This document shows positions 51,901 through 61,964 of a DNA stretch of 64,000 bases, in pieces (position 1 is the first letter of the stretch; the number at the start of each line of letters is the position of its first letter). The stretch is from assembly GCA_029204225.1 (NCBI GenBank), contig CM055103.1:44276604-44340603 (forward strand), read 5' to 3'. The stretch comes from Diphasiastrum complanatum. Its lineage: Eukaryota; Streptophyta; Lycopodiopsida; Lycopodiales; Lycopodiaceae. The notes beneath the pieces are model-generated. The model worked only from the letters and a program-made list of their open reading frames with translations, was not told where the DNA came from and did not search any database. The position numbers and the translations under genes are program-made.

Positions 51901-51985
51901 GTGTATGGATTTGTGTCTAGGAGTGTGCGTGTGTATCTGTGTGTGTGGATTTGTGTATATGATGTGTCCAATCGTGTGTGTGATT
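51888..51985. repeat. GT-rich degenerate microsatellite
   Basis: Interrupted GTGTGT repeats with two copies of a TGGATTTGTGT word. It ends at AAGTGGCCGATGG, whose reverse resembles the CATCGGCCAC word at 48384. Confidence 0.7.
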
Positions 51986-52205
51986 TAAGTGGCCGATGGT
52001 GAACACAAGAGCAGAAGATAGATTCTGAGTATAGAACATAAGAGCAGTAGACTATGGACTATAATCTTACGCCTTTATCATCTTAGGGCAACTATGGACT
52101 ATAATCTTTGGCCTTTATCATAAGGCCAGCCCACAGACATATTCAAGCTATTCAGCTTCATTATCGAAAAGTTGTTTATTAAATAAGATAAAGATTATAG
52201 AAAAG

Positions 52206-52429
52206 GATAGCGTGGTGCAGAAGGATAGTCATGTGGGTTTGGTAGGCAAATCCATGAGAGCTGCTTTAAAGAGTGTGAATGACCTGCATTATCTGTCAAG
52301 AATTCTGCATGTAGGATCTAAGGATGGTACAAATGCAGCAAAGGTGAAGATAAGAGATGTTGTAGCCTTGCGTGACTGCGTTGAAGTCCTTCACGATGCA
52401 TCGGATCTTATCCATAGCGGACTGGAAAT
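52206..52429 (+). pseudogene. Fragment resembling a pectin methylesterase inhibitor domain, cut by a Gypsy LTR
   Basis: An open plus frame (Met at 52212) reads SMRAALKSVNDLHYLSRIL, later VALRDCVEVLHDASDLIHSGLE, and then runs straight into LTR sequence. The pattern AL-DC-E-L-DA-D spaced as here is typical of the PMEI (invertase/pectinesterase inhibitor) helical domain, including one of its conserved Cys. Such domains regulate or precede pectin methylesterases in the cell wall. Only the middle-to-end part of the domain is present; the N-terminal signal peptide and first Cys pair are not seen upstream. It may be a gene fragment carried there earlier. Family assignment is by pattern only. Confidence 0.5.
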
Positions 52430-53046
52430 TGTTGGGGGTATTCCCAACAAAGTGTAAATAAATAAAATCATCTAATAAAGTGTGTTGCGAGGGCATGGCA
52501 TCCTGTGTGTATAAGCCCATGGCCTAAGGAGCACGCAAATAAAGTTGTAAATAAAATAAACATGACTTGGGCCTTGGAATTAAAATAAAACTAGAGGCCC
52601 AATGTCATTTTTAAACTTAGAGATCACTTTTTAGAGTTGGGTCCAAATTGGGACTCACATGAATCTTGTGATTTCTAATGTACTTTTTGTGGACCCTTGG
52701 ATCAAGCTGGATCCAAGATGAATGGATAGGATCATTGTGAATATTAGCCAATAGGATTGAGGGGCAAGGGCCTTTTCCATTTTATAAAAAGACACCATTT
52801 GTACACTATTTTCATACTTAATGAGAAGGAGGAAACTCTACCATTGTTTGGAAGAGAAGCATCCTCATTTGCTATTCACTACTTGCTAATGCTCTTGATT
52901 GTGTTTTCCATTGCGTAGAGTTAAGGGAGAAAGTAGGAAATTAACTAAAAGTAGCATCTATGCATAGTTAGGTACCTATCCAGTGATCTAACGTTACCTT
53001 GTTGACAGGCGGGAGGACTGTACTACACGAGATCTTTGACCCAACA
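52430..53046 (+). repeat. 5' LTR of the large Gypsy element
   Basis: 617 bp, starting TGTTGGGGGTATTCCCAACA and ending GACCCAACA one base before the primer site. The first 20 bases themselves form an inverted repeat (TGTTGGG...TCCCAACA). The same start is found on minus at 12217. The preceding GAAAT (52425-52429) would be the left target duplication; its partner lies beyond the window. Confidence 0.88.
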
Positions 53047-53047
53047 G

Positions 53048-53065
53048 TGGCGCCGTTGCCGGGGA
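53048..53065 (+). other. Primer binding site, tRNA-Asp type
   Basis: TGGCGCCGTTGCCGGGGA, one base after the LTR, complementary to the plant tRNA-Asp 3' end. Identical to the site on minus at 8587-8604. Confidence 0.95.
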
Positions 53066-54277
53066 TAGGTTTCCACTAACTAGTTCAGCTGCATTTTAGT
53101 TATTTTCTTGCTTTTTAGAGTAGTTTAGGTAGTTTTTTGGGATTTTAGAGTTAGTTTTCTGTATTTTCTTGTGTTTGGACTGTTCACAACTAGCGGTGGA
53201 AGTGTGATAGGGTAGAGGAGCCCCTGAACAGCCTCTAAGGGCTTGAAACCCAAACCAACCAGCAAAAAACCCAAAAAACACACCAATCTGTATTTTGGAG
53301 GGAAAAAGAGCTTAAAATCTCATTAGATTTTTATATCTCCGGAATCAACGAGAATTAACCCTTGCATGACTGGCAGCAGCTCTAGAGTACTATCCCAGAC
53401 CTGCATAGAAGCCCGTGAGAGTTAGTTCCAAGCAGATTGTAAAAATCAGAGAAAAATCATAAAAAATTCAAAAAACCCTTGAAATAATCCAAAAAAATTC
53501 AAATCTTCATAAGAAACTCTCGCAGAGCCCTCTGAAGTTCCATCTCAGTGAGACCAGGACACAGAGACCCTCGCAGACAACAAAATTTTCAGTTCCAGTA
53601 GTCAAGAACTCTCGTAGAGGATTTTGAAGTTCCATCTCAGTGAGACCATGACACAGAAGAGCTTGCGAGAGTTGGTCTGATTTCAATGAGCAGAAAATTG
53701 AATTTAAATACTAAAAAATCACTAAAAAGTGAAGATCCAGCAAATCCTTCTAGTAAGAACTCTCGCAGATCCTCTCAATCGATTCAGAATGGCAATTTAC
53801 ATCAGTGATGAAGCCTACGAGAGTTAGTGTGAAGATCTGGTGAAGATCAAGCCAAAAAAGTGGTTTTGAACCCTTGCAGACAATGAAATTTTCACTTTTT
53901 GCGAGAGTTAACTCTCGCAAAGAATTCTATATTGAGATCTGACCCAGATCCAGCTACTGTGAACCTTGCAAGAGTTACTTCCCAGAGATATGAAAGATAT
54001 CAAGTTTTTTACCTTCAAAAGCAGCTAAAGAACCCTCGCGCAGCCAACCCTCGCGCAGCCAACCCTCGCACAAGATAACCCTCGCAGACAAAAACAGTGG
54101 AAAGATCTACATCAGATCCAGCTACTATCAAAATCTCAGATCAATCAGTGCAAGGAGTAAAAAGTTATCAAGGAAAAACCACCGTAAAAGGCCTAAAATT
54201 CACTTCCGACCAATCAGATCAATCAGATCCTTGAAGATCCAGACTGCATCCTACTGTATTTTGGAACCCACCATCAG
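53066..54277 (+). other. Gypsy untranslated leader with repeated GCGAGAGTT / AACTCTCGC words
   Basis: A 1.2-kb non-coding leader. Between 53350 and 54100 about 15 copies of the word AACTCTCGCAGA or its complement occur. They include a perfect 24-base palindrome at 53898-53921 centred on GTTAAC and four close tandem copies (AACCCTCGCGCAG type) at 54031-54095. A 55-60 bp block containing TTCCATCTCAGTGAGACC is present twice (about 53535 and 53627). The same arrangement is seen in the leaders at 10650-11834 and 60-870. Confidence 0.8.
53898..53921. repeat. Perfect 24-base palindrome in the leader
   Basis: The core GCGAGAGTTAACTCTCGC is flanked by TTT and AAA. A near-copy, GCGAAGGTTAACTCTCGC, lies at about 10939-10957 in copy B. 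In RNA it could fold to a stable stem or act as a dimer contact. Confidence 0.95.
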
Positions 54278-55760
54278 ATGAATCTGAGATTGGGACGATC
54301 AATAACATGAAGGATAGCAAATCAGGCACCACACCTTCCCAGATTAGCAGTTGTGCAACAAGAGGCAGAACCGGAACCGGCACCAATGGATCCAATGGGC
54401 CAACCCGTACCTATCGCTCCCTTCCAAGCGGTCCGGAGAGCACCACGAATGGAGATACCAAAATACGATGGATCATCAGATCCCATCCGATTCCTCCAGA
54501 TCTACAAGCAAGCTTCTAAAATCTATGGTGAACAGGCACCTACGGAGAACCTGATGCTATTCCCTATGTCCTTAGTAGCAGTGGCTCATAATTGGTTTTT
54601 CAACCTGTAAGAGGAAGAAAAATCCACCTGGGAAGCGGTTAAAACGGCTCTCATTATGCGCTTTAAACCAAGAAAGTTCCTAGAAGACCCATTTCTCCTG
54701 CTGAGCAAAGTCAAGATGGGAAAACAAGAAAGGGTCCGGGACTATATTGAATGGGTCAAACATCTACGATCCGAGTGCAGTGCAGTCCTGACTCCTGATC
54801 ATGCGGTGATCATGTGGTTCCTAGCCGGATTACCACGAAGCATCAAAAGAGAACTGAAATGACGAGAGCAGTACACTACTCTGCAAGAAGCTATGGAAGA
54901 TGCCATTAGGAAGAGGATGAGGGATCACCCACAATCCTACTCCCTCGATCGCATCATCATCATCAAATGCATCCACTCTATCCTCAGAACTGCTGCTGGA
55001 GCGAATGACAAAATTACACAAACAGTAGATGGAGCAACTTACGGCGCAGTTTGACCAAAAACTGAAAGTCTTACAAGGAATTGTAGTAGTAACTCCACAT
55101 CAACCGGAACCAAACTAGTTGCAGTATCGTCGATGGGAGAATGTATGGTGTTCAGTATGCACGCAAAACCATACAACAAACGAGTGTCCAGTCCTAAAGC
55201 AAAATCTAAGACTGACACATAGATTCTGCCATCTGTACAATGCAACATCGCACGATACGGCATTTTGTCCGTTCAATCCCCGGATTGTTCAACAGAAGTG
55301 AAGTCCTTATCAGACTTCATATCCTTATCATCAAGGGGCACCCAACGTGGCACCAAGGTACGGTGCACCAAATCAACCATAGCGTATGGCCTTACCTGCT
55401 CCACCAGGGCCAGCCAATCAACAAGTGGCCCATGTAAACCTGACAGCAACAGGACCAGAGATGCAAATGCCTGCCACCTCAACCTGAGCAGCAGCAATGG
55501 TACGGACTAGATGAACCATTTATGGATCTTTCCATAAATGAATATGTTTCGGCCTATGCAGCTCAAACTTAGTGCCAAGGCGAAAGAAATTACGGCTGCT
55601 ACGCATGCGACGAAGGACACAGAATAGCAGAATGTCCCTACAAGGGACAATACACAACCTCCTGTCAAGAATGCGGTTATGGACACCATTACAAGAATTG
55701 TCCATTTAAACCTGGAACCAGTGCACCTCTTAACCTCATTGCCATATAGCAACCAACAGT
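54278..55760 (+). pseudogene. Gypsy gag of the large element
   Basis: gag starts at 54278 with MNLRLGRSIT, as in copy B (MNLRSGQSIT). A stop follows at once (54308-54310), others at 54608 and 54860, and a frameshift occurs in the acidic region near 54910. The capsid domain has FLQIYKQASKIYGEQ, RFKPRKFLEDPFLLLSKVKM, RVRDYIEWVKHL and AVIMWFLAGLPRSIKREL. Then come four zinc-knuckle-like motifs: CSVCTQNHTTNEC, CHLYNATSHDTAFC (Tyr in place of the second Cys), CYACDEGHRIAEC and CQECGYGHHYKNC. Three of the four use CX2CX3HX4C spacing. Confidence 0.9.
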
Positions 55761-55764
55761 TCCA

Positions 55765-56572
55765 ACGGGGATGCCATCGGAAGGTCGACAATTCCACGCT
55801 CATGTGTTAGCTGTTACGCGAGCACAGAAGAGGAAGGAAGTGGCTCCCTCACCACCACCATCGGTCACTGACGACCAACCCTCAACTTCAGCGCCATATT
55901 CAAATGTGAGGGAAGAGAGAAGACAGTACCAGAAAATAAGACACTGGGTACAGAAAGCACAAGTGGAGGAAAAAGAGCAAGAAAGAGACCATCCCACGGA
56001 ACCTCCAGTCGGCATCGAACGGGAACTGCAAACGGGCTCACCACTGTGCACTGATTAGAATGATTGGTTGCACCAACATGAACCACCTTTTCACATGGTG
56101 GAGCCCAAGAAACCACACACTGAAAGGCTCACACTTTTACTATCAAGCCATATTAGTTTACCACTCGGGGAACTACTGCGGATTGCACCACAAGCGAAAA
56201 GCCTTCTAGCTGAATGGGCCAAAGCGGATGAGGAGCCAGTAGTGCTTGAGCCCATATATTGTGCAGGCTATGATGAAACAAATAATATCCTCCACATTGG
56301 AGCAGCATGAGAAAGTGAGGAACACAACATCATTTTGCCAATCAAACACAAGAGATACGAGGATGAGGCGGTAGTGGTAGATGGAGTATCGGGTGTCAAT
56401 CTGATCTCCACTACTTTATATGAAAAATGGTGTTTACAAGGACTGAATTCAGCAAGATTCGCCATCAAGCTAGCAGATCAATCCTGTGTAAAACCAAAAG
56501 GTGTAGTTGCCGATATCCCCGTCAAGATAGCAAACATGCAGTTTGTGATTACTTTTGTAGTCATGGAGCTGC
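55765..56572 (+). pseudogene. Gypsy gag-protease linker and N-terminal protease part
   Basis: A charged linker (VTRAQKRKEV, then EERRQYQKIRHWVQKAQ) leads to ISLPLGELLRIAP and a retropepsin-like segment with VVDGVSGVNLIS, where D-G-V-S-G stands for the usual D-x-G-S/A active-site turn. The segment continues through ADIPVKIANMQFVITFVVMEL. A stop lies near 56308. The protease sequence stops at 56572, where the inverted segment begins; its natural continuation is found on minus at 61964. Confidence 0.82.
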
Positions 56573-57213
56573 GATTCGCTCACGGTTGTTAGGTTTGATG
56601 GAGTTTGTTAGTTCTCAAATAATGAAGCTATGCCAGTTGTATGGCACAACGGAGGGGTTAGGGAATTCCAGAAAAGATTCCACTATCTGACTCAGCAGCG
56701 TAGACTGAATTTTGTCCTTGCGAAATGTTGAAATAACCAGAAAGTTATTCAATAGATGCGTAGCCGTCTGAATGACGGGTTTCGTGATAGCTTGTATCAG
56801 GTAACCATTGTTATTCTGGATGGAGATTTCTCGTGTGGTTTGGGTGACAAGTGGTTTGATCAGAGCCTTGGCGTGGCGATGGGAGATGGGTTGACGATCA
56901 CCGGACATAATGCCAACGGTGACCATCGAGTCGGCATTAATCCCGACCTTGTACGTGGTACCTTGGTATAGGAAGTGGAAACGAGCCTTGTCCTCGTCCC
57001 AGGTGGCGTAAGCGTGAAGGGCGAGGCCCATGTTAATCTCAAAATGGAAGAGCGTCGGGTAAAAATCCATTGCCGCTAGAAGTGGGCTGGCTGTTTGTAG
57101 CCATGGTTAGATCAGAGTGTCAGAGGGTAGAGGCCAAATCTTTGTGGCCTCGGGGATGTCACACTGGATCACATGTTTGGTGCCAGAGTCTTTAGAGGAT
57201 GAGGAAGCCATGA
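56573..57213 (-). pseudogene. N-terminal part of the Gypsy extra ORF (inverted segment)
   Basis: On minus the ORF opens near 57213 with Met-Ala-Ser-Ser-Ser-Ser (the same start is seen near 4181 in copy A). It is interrupted by one stop near 57110 and another near 56615, and runs through MDFYPTLFHFEINMG, WDEDKARFHFLYQG and PSVVPYNWHSFII to the breakpoint. The arrangement (a FYPTL-type start, a folded 150-residue body and a NW-FI helix) reminds me of the poorly characterised putative plant transposon protein domains associated with non-chromodomain Gypsy elements. That link is tentative. Confidence 0.55.
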
Positions 57214-58200
57214 TAGCAATGATGATTAGAGGTCAAAAAAGTAAGAAAAACGGTGGAGAATGGAAAAAAGATGTGGAAACGATAGAAAATTGAGAATAAC
57301 GAGTGTTGGAAGACAAGGAGTGTAGTTTAGAGCGCAGATCGGTGTTCAGTAATATCAGATGACAGCTGGTAGAAAGTTTGGTTGCAAACGAAGAACTTGG
57401 TAATTTCAGAGTAAATTTCGGCAATGCTTCGCTAGCAAAGGTGACAAATGGCTCAAATTTAGCCCTTATATAGCAGAATTTAGAGTGCGTATTAGGTGAA
57501 ATTCACTTTCGCTTGTTCAGTTCCACCCAAATTTTGGCAGACACCTTCTTCACAAAATTCTAAGACCTCAAGGAAGTCTGTGAGAGTTCAGAAGGTGATT
57601 TGACTGCTATGCAAAGGTTTTGTGAGGGTTCAGACTGTCTGCGAGGGTTAAACTCTCGCAGGAAGTGATCTCTCGCACAACTTGTTCGTATGATTGGATT
57701 TTCAAGATCAAACCATGTAGACAGGCTAATTTCACTACTCTAATTCCATTTAGGCACCTTGTGAGGGTTGGTAAGATGATCTTGATGCTCTGCAAGGGTT
57801 CTGAAAATTCAGCTTCTGGGAACTCTCGCGTACACTAAAAAATGATAATTCCTCCATCAGGAACTCTCGTAGAGATTTTCATGGATGCATCTAGGTCATA
57901 TCTGGTGACTGTCCAATTTTCAAGAGCTATCTCCCAAGGGATCTCAAAAAATCATGAAAAAAGTGCTCTTTCAAAGTGTTTTTTGACGAGATCTTGAGAT
58001 TTTTTTATTTTTAACTTTTGTAAACTGGTAATTAGCTTCATCGAGCCTTGATCTGACTGTTGGTAGTTCTCCCAATCTTGCTAGATCTGGCTGAATCTTG
58101 ATGGATTTAGCTTGATTTGGCTTGATCTCCTTAGATCTAGTAGTGATGGCTGAGTAGATTAGCTTTTGTAATGTGCCACCCCGAATCTGGATCTGTCTCA
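57214..58200 (-). other. Gypsy spacer between integrase and extra ORF
   Basis: Non-coding in all frames and homologous to 4190-5380 in copy A. It contains GCGAGGGTTAAACTCTCGC (about 57638-57658) and further related words, like the leader. It may hold a second promoter or splice acceptor for the extra ORF, but nothing specific is visible. Confidence 0.6.
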
Positions 58201-59463
58201 CTATGGTGGCCAATACTTGTGCAACCGGCTACCATTGATGGGTGTGTCGAATGGCATCCCATCTAGCTTTTCTAAGTTCACGGCTCCATGATTAAGAATT
58301 TCCTTGATCCTATAAGGACCTTCGCCAGTGAATTTTAACTTCCTCTTGATCGCCTTGGTTTTATACATCAGGACCATATCTCGTGAACGAAGATCCTTCT
58401 TTTGTAATCTGTGATCATGCCAAGCTTTGTGTCTTTTCTTTTCAGCTACCACTGCATGCACAGCTAGTAAGCATGTTTCACAGAGTTTATGCAGAGCTTC
58501 GTGGCATAGCTGTAGAGATTTGGACTCATTAAGACGTTGTGTGGTGGCAATCCTTAATGAAGGAACTAAAAACTCTATTGACATCACAGCATCCTGACCA
58601 TATACCAATTGGAAGGGTGTTTGATTAGTGCTCCCTTTATATGCTGTCCTGAATGCCCACAATGCAGCATGCAACTTGTGTTCCCAATCTAATCTGCTAG
58701 CTTCAATTGTTTTCGTGAGCACGCTACACAAGATCTTATTGGATGATTCTGCTTGCCCATTACCCCGAGGATAATAAGGCATACTGGTTCTGTGGATCAC
58801 AAAGAATTCTTCCAACAAGACCTTGATGGTCTCGTTGATGAAATGGCTTCCGAGTTCACTGACTAGTTCCACCGGACATCCGAAGTGCACAATGATATTT
58901 TCATAAAGGAACTTGGCAGTGGTCCTAGCATCAGCTACTCTTACTACCTTGGCTTCGACCCATTTGGTGAGGTAGTTTGTGGCTACGATTATGTATCGAG
59001 CCTGGGAACTCCTTGCTGCAGGGTGAATTGGACCAATATAATTCAATTCCCATTTTTCGAACGGTGCTTGGGCTAAGACTGGGTGCAGTAGATCATATTT
59101 CAATCTCGTTGGTCTCCTTGCCCTTTGGCACACATCGCACTTTTTCAAGTATTCCTTCGTATCTTTATGAATCGACCACCAACATCCTGATTGTAGGATC
59201 TTGCGAACTGTAATGTCAGATGCAAAATGACCCCCACCCATGCCTTCATGTGAAAGCAAAATGATTTGGGTGGTCTCATGAGGAAGAATACACCACCGAA
59301 GAATTCCATCTTGACTTCTTCGATACAACTGGCCGACAATCAGCTGATAAGATCTAGCCTTCAAGATCAATTTCCGTTGTTCCGCCTTTGGTAGTGATTT
59401 GTCTGGTTGGCCATGCATTAAATATTCAACAATGTCGGCAGCCCATTCTGGTACTGTGTCCAC
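58201..59463 (-). pseudogene. Gypsy integrase, 420-codon open frame
   Basis: An uninterrupted frame: an N-terminal segment (MDTVPEWAADIVEYL), the HHCC zinc domain (SHEGMGGGHF...CDVCQRARR), the catalytic core and a C-terminal GPYRIKEIL...RLHKYWPP end without chromodomain. Two of the three catalytic acids are changed: the first Asp is Asn in WELNYIGPI, and the second is Glu in VSELGSHF. The Glu in YYPRGNGQAESSNK is kept. Copy A still has Asp at the second position (NDHGSHF). The enzyme would insert retroelement DNA into the genome if active; here it should be inactive despite the open frame. Confidence 0.92.
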
Positions 59464-59897
59464 GTAACAGCAGCATCTGCTAACTCATCATCGGGTTGGG
59501 TGGCAATCTCCTTTCCCTTGATTTGTGACACATGATCTGCCATGTAGTGTTGTTTTCCCTTGCGAACTACTATCCGAAAATCAAACTCCAACAACAGAAG
59601 TAGCCATCTGGTGATTCTTCCGGTGTTGCAAGTTTTATTAACGAGATAGAGCAAGGGTTGATGGTCCATATAAAAATATTTCTTAACTGCATAGATCATT
59701 GCCAATGCTTTCCGCTCTGTGGTTGAATAGTTCATTTCGGTATCACTGAGTTGTCGGCTTGCAAACCAAATTGAAAAATCCTTTTTGTGTTCACCAGACT
59801 GGGTTAAGACTGCTCCAACTGCATACTTCGATGCGTCCGTATGCACGTGAAACTCAATGGACCAATTGGGTGGCCGTAAGTGCTGAAACCAATGCAT
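59418..59897 (-). pseudogene. Gypsy RNase H
   Basis: PPNWSIEFHVHTDASKYAVGAVLTQ carries the first catalytic Asp, followed by FASRQLSDTEMNYSTTERKALAMIYAVKKY (catalytic Glu in TTERK), DHQPLLYLV and ADHVSQI. It overlaps the RT frame in another phase (a frameshift near 59880), and its end leads into integrase. Confidence 0.88.
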
Positions 59898-60831
59898 CTT
59901 TAAGCTTTTGGAAAGCTTTTAGAGCTTCCTCATTCCAATGTGTATCTGTTGTGAGTTTGTAGATTGGTCTGGCTAACTCCGCAAAATCAATAATGAAGAT
60001 CCTATAATAGTTAGTATGACCCATGAAAATGTAAACCTCGCAAATCGTCCCCGGTGGTGGTAGATCAATAATGATCTTGATCTTTGATAGATCTGTGGTG
60101 ATCCCGTGTCTTGACACTATATGGCCGAGTATCAAGCCATGTGTCACCCAGAATTGACATTTTTCTGGATTCAGGGAGATCTTGTAGTCGCGGCATTTTT
60201 GTAACACCTTCTCCAAATTGGATAAGTGTTCTGAATCTGGTCCATGCATGCACAGATTGTCCAAGAAAATTTTCAGAAATTTTTGTAGATAATCTTTGAA
60301 TGCTACCTGCATGACTCGCTGGAAAGTTCTTGGGGCATTGCAAAGTCCGAATGGCATCACTTTATAGGCATAGGTTCTCCATTATGTGGCAAATGCTATC
60401 TTTTGCTGGTCCTGGGGGGCTATTTTCACTTGGTTGTAGCCGCTGAAGCCATCCAGAAAACTGTAGGCTTCAGCGCCAGCTACCCTATCAAGGACACTTT
60501 TCATAAATGGTAAAGAAAAATGGTCCTTTTTGGTGACTGCATTTAGCACCTTCCGATTCACACAGATCCGCATTTTGCCATTCTTCTTGGGTACTATAAC
60601 TATCGGTGATACCCATTCCGTGTGTTCGATCTCGTAAATGAAATCTGCATCCATTAGCTTTTGCAACTGCTGCTTGATCAGTTCTGTATAGTTCGGGTTG
60701 CAACGGTAGTAACGGCTCACCTTGGGGACTGCTCCGTCCACCAAGGGTATGGTATGTTGGACTATTGTTGGCGGAATGCCCTTTAGATCACTATAGCTCC
60801 AGGAAAAATAGTCTTTATATTCCATCAACAA
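59854..60831 (-). pseudogene. Gypsy reverse transcriptase
   Basis: From YKDYFSWSYSDLKGI through WVSPIVIVPKKNGKMRICVN, LDGFSGYNQVKIA, a stop at 60382-60384, then MPFGLCNAPRTFQRVM. The catalytic YxDD-equivalent reads FLDN (in LKIFLDNL), so its second Asp is Asn. Then GLILGHIVSRHGI and MGHTNYYRIF. It would copy element RNA to DNA; the stop plus FLDN make it inactive. Confidence 0.93.
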
Positions 60832-60834
60832 GGA

Positions 60835-61964
60835 TCATAGTCTCTTGAACTGCGTGGGTGTTAACTGCTCTCCCACATGCACTATCCTTTCTTCTTTTCC
60901 TGGCTCCACAAGATTCATTGGCTGTGTTCGCGCAGGTCCCTCGAAGACTTGTTCTGCTGGTGCTTGACTTTGATCAGATTCTCGTTGGGCTTGCGGCATC
61001 ATGATTACCACGTCGTCCAAAGTATAATTCTTGAAAGTATCAGGCATGTCGTGAACGGGAGCTCGTCGAGATTCCTCTTTCAGCATATTAATCTTGGCCC
61101 GACTGGTCATTTTTTGTTTTTCTATCACCTGTGTAGAAGATGATGCTGTGTCTGAGTTCAACTGGAGTGATTTCAAGGAATTCAACACCTTCTTTTTGCT
61201 CTTTTTTGTCATTTTGGTGGGTTCATCCTTGTTATCTTTCTTCGGGACTGCTGTGACATTCGCCTCATGGTTGCGAATATCAACGTCTACTATAGCTATC
61301 GCCTCTTTGGGTAGGTCACTCCACCAGATCACCTGGTTGTAGTGTTTCTTCAACTGATTCTTCTTATTCACAGGTGCCTTGGGTGGATCGATCCTTGAGA
61401 CTTTCGCCATAGCAGACCTTTGTGGTGGTTGAGCTGGTACCTTCTTGGTTCCGTAACGATTTGGGTCCATGTGGTGTAGGACCTATTCATCAGTCAACTC
61501 AACCTCCTTATTATAAACTAGAGGATGTTGCCAAGGGACTAGATCATCGTCCACTGGGTTCTCAATAGGCTCCGCTGACAGCCATGCTACGTTTATCATA
61601 TTCACCCCAAATGTGATTGGTGTGTCCATAGTGTAACATTTGGGTGAAGATGTACTAGGTTCTGGATCTGATTTATATTGACATGTCTGGCAGTCAATAG
61701 TTGCTAATGCATCTGTCCATCTCATGACATCCGTCTCTAAATGATAGTGGCCTCCCTTGGCTGGCCTTGGGCGATCAATCGTATGATCAGTCGTGGATGA
61801 TCCGTCATCAGCCTTGGGTGCAATAGGTTTCACCGCCCATGTGGTTGGATTAACCTTTACAGCCTGTTCTCTGTTCTCAAAGGTGAGTTTCCCTGTACCC
61901 CAGTTGTGTACTACTTGCGTAGTCCTCAACCATGGTCTTCCCAGTAAGACTCGCTATGCAGATG
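60835..61964 (-). pseudogene. Gypsy protease C-terminal part and protease-RT linker
   Basis: At 61950-61920 the minus strand reads RVLLGRPWLRTTQVVHNW, the conserved end of a Gypsy retropepsin. A long charged linker follows (frames 61929-61483 and 61470-60835, separated by one stop), rich in Lys and Ser, with TFKNYTLDDVVIMMP near its end. The beginning of protease is not upstream on minus; it lies on plus at 56340-56572. Confidence 0.85.

Larger units (their letters stand above)
56573..61964 (-). other. Inverted 5392-bp segment of the Gypsy element
   Basis: Everything in this interval is in the opposite orientation to the parts on both sides. Read on minus it starts with the end of protease and finishes in the extra ORF. 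At each border the reading frame of the interrupted ORF continues without loss of phase if the segment is flipped: protease from 56572 to 61964, and the extra ORF from 56573 to 61965. Borders are accurate to one or two bases. Confidence 0.82.
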
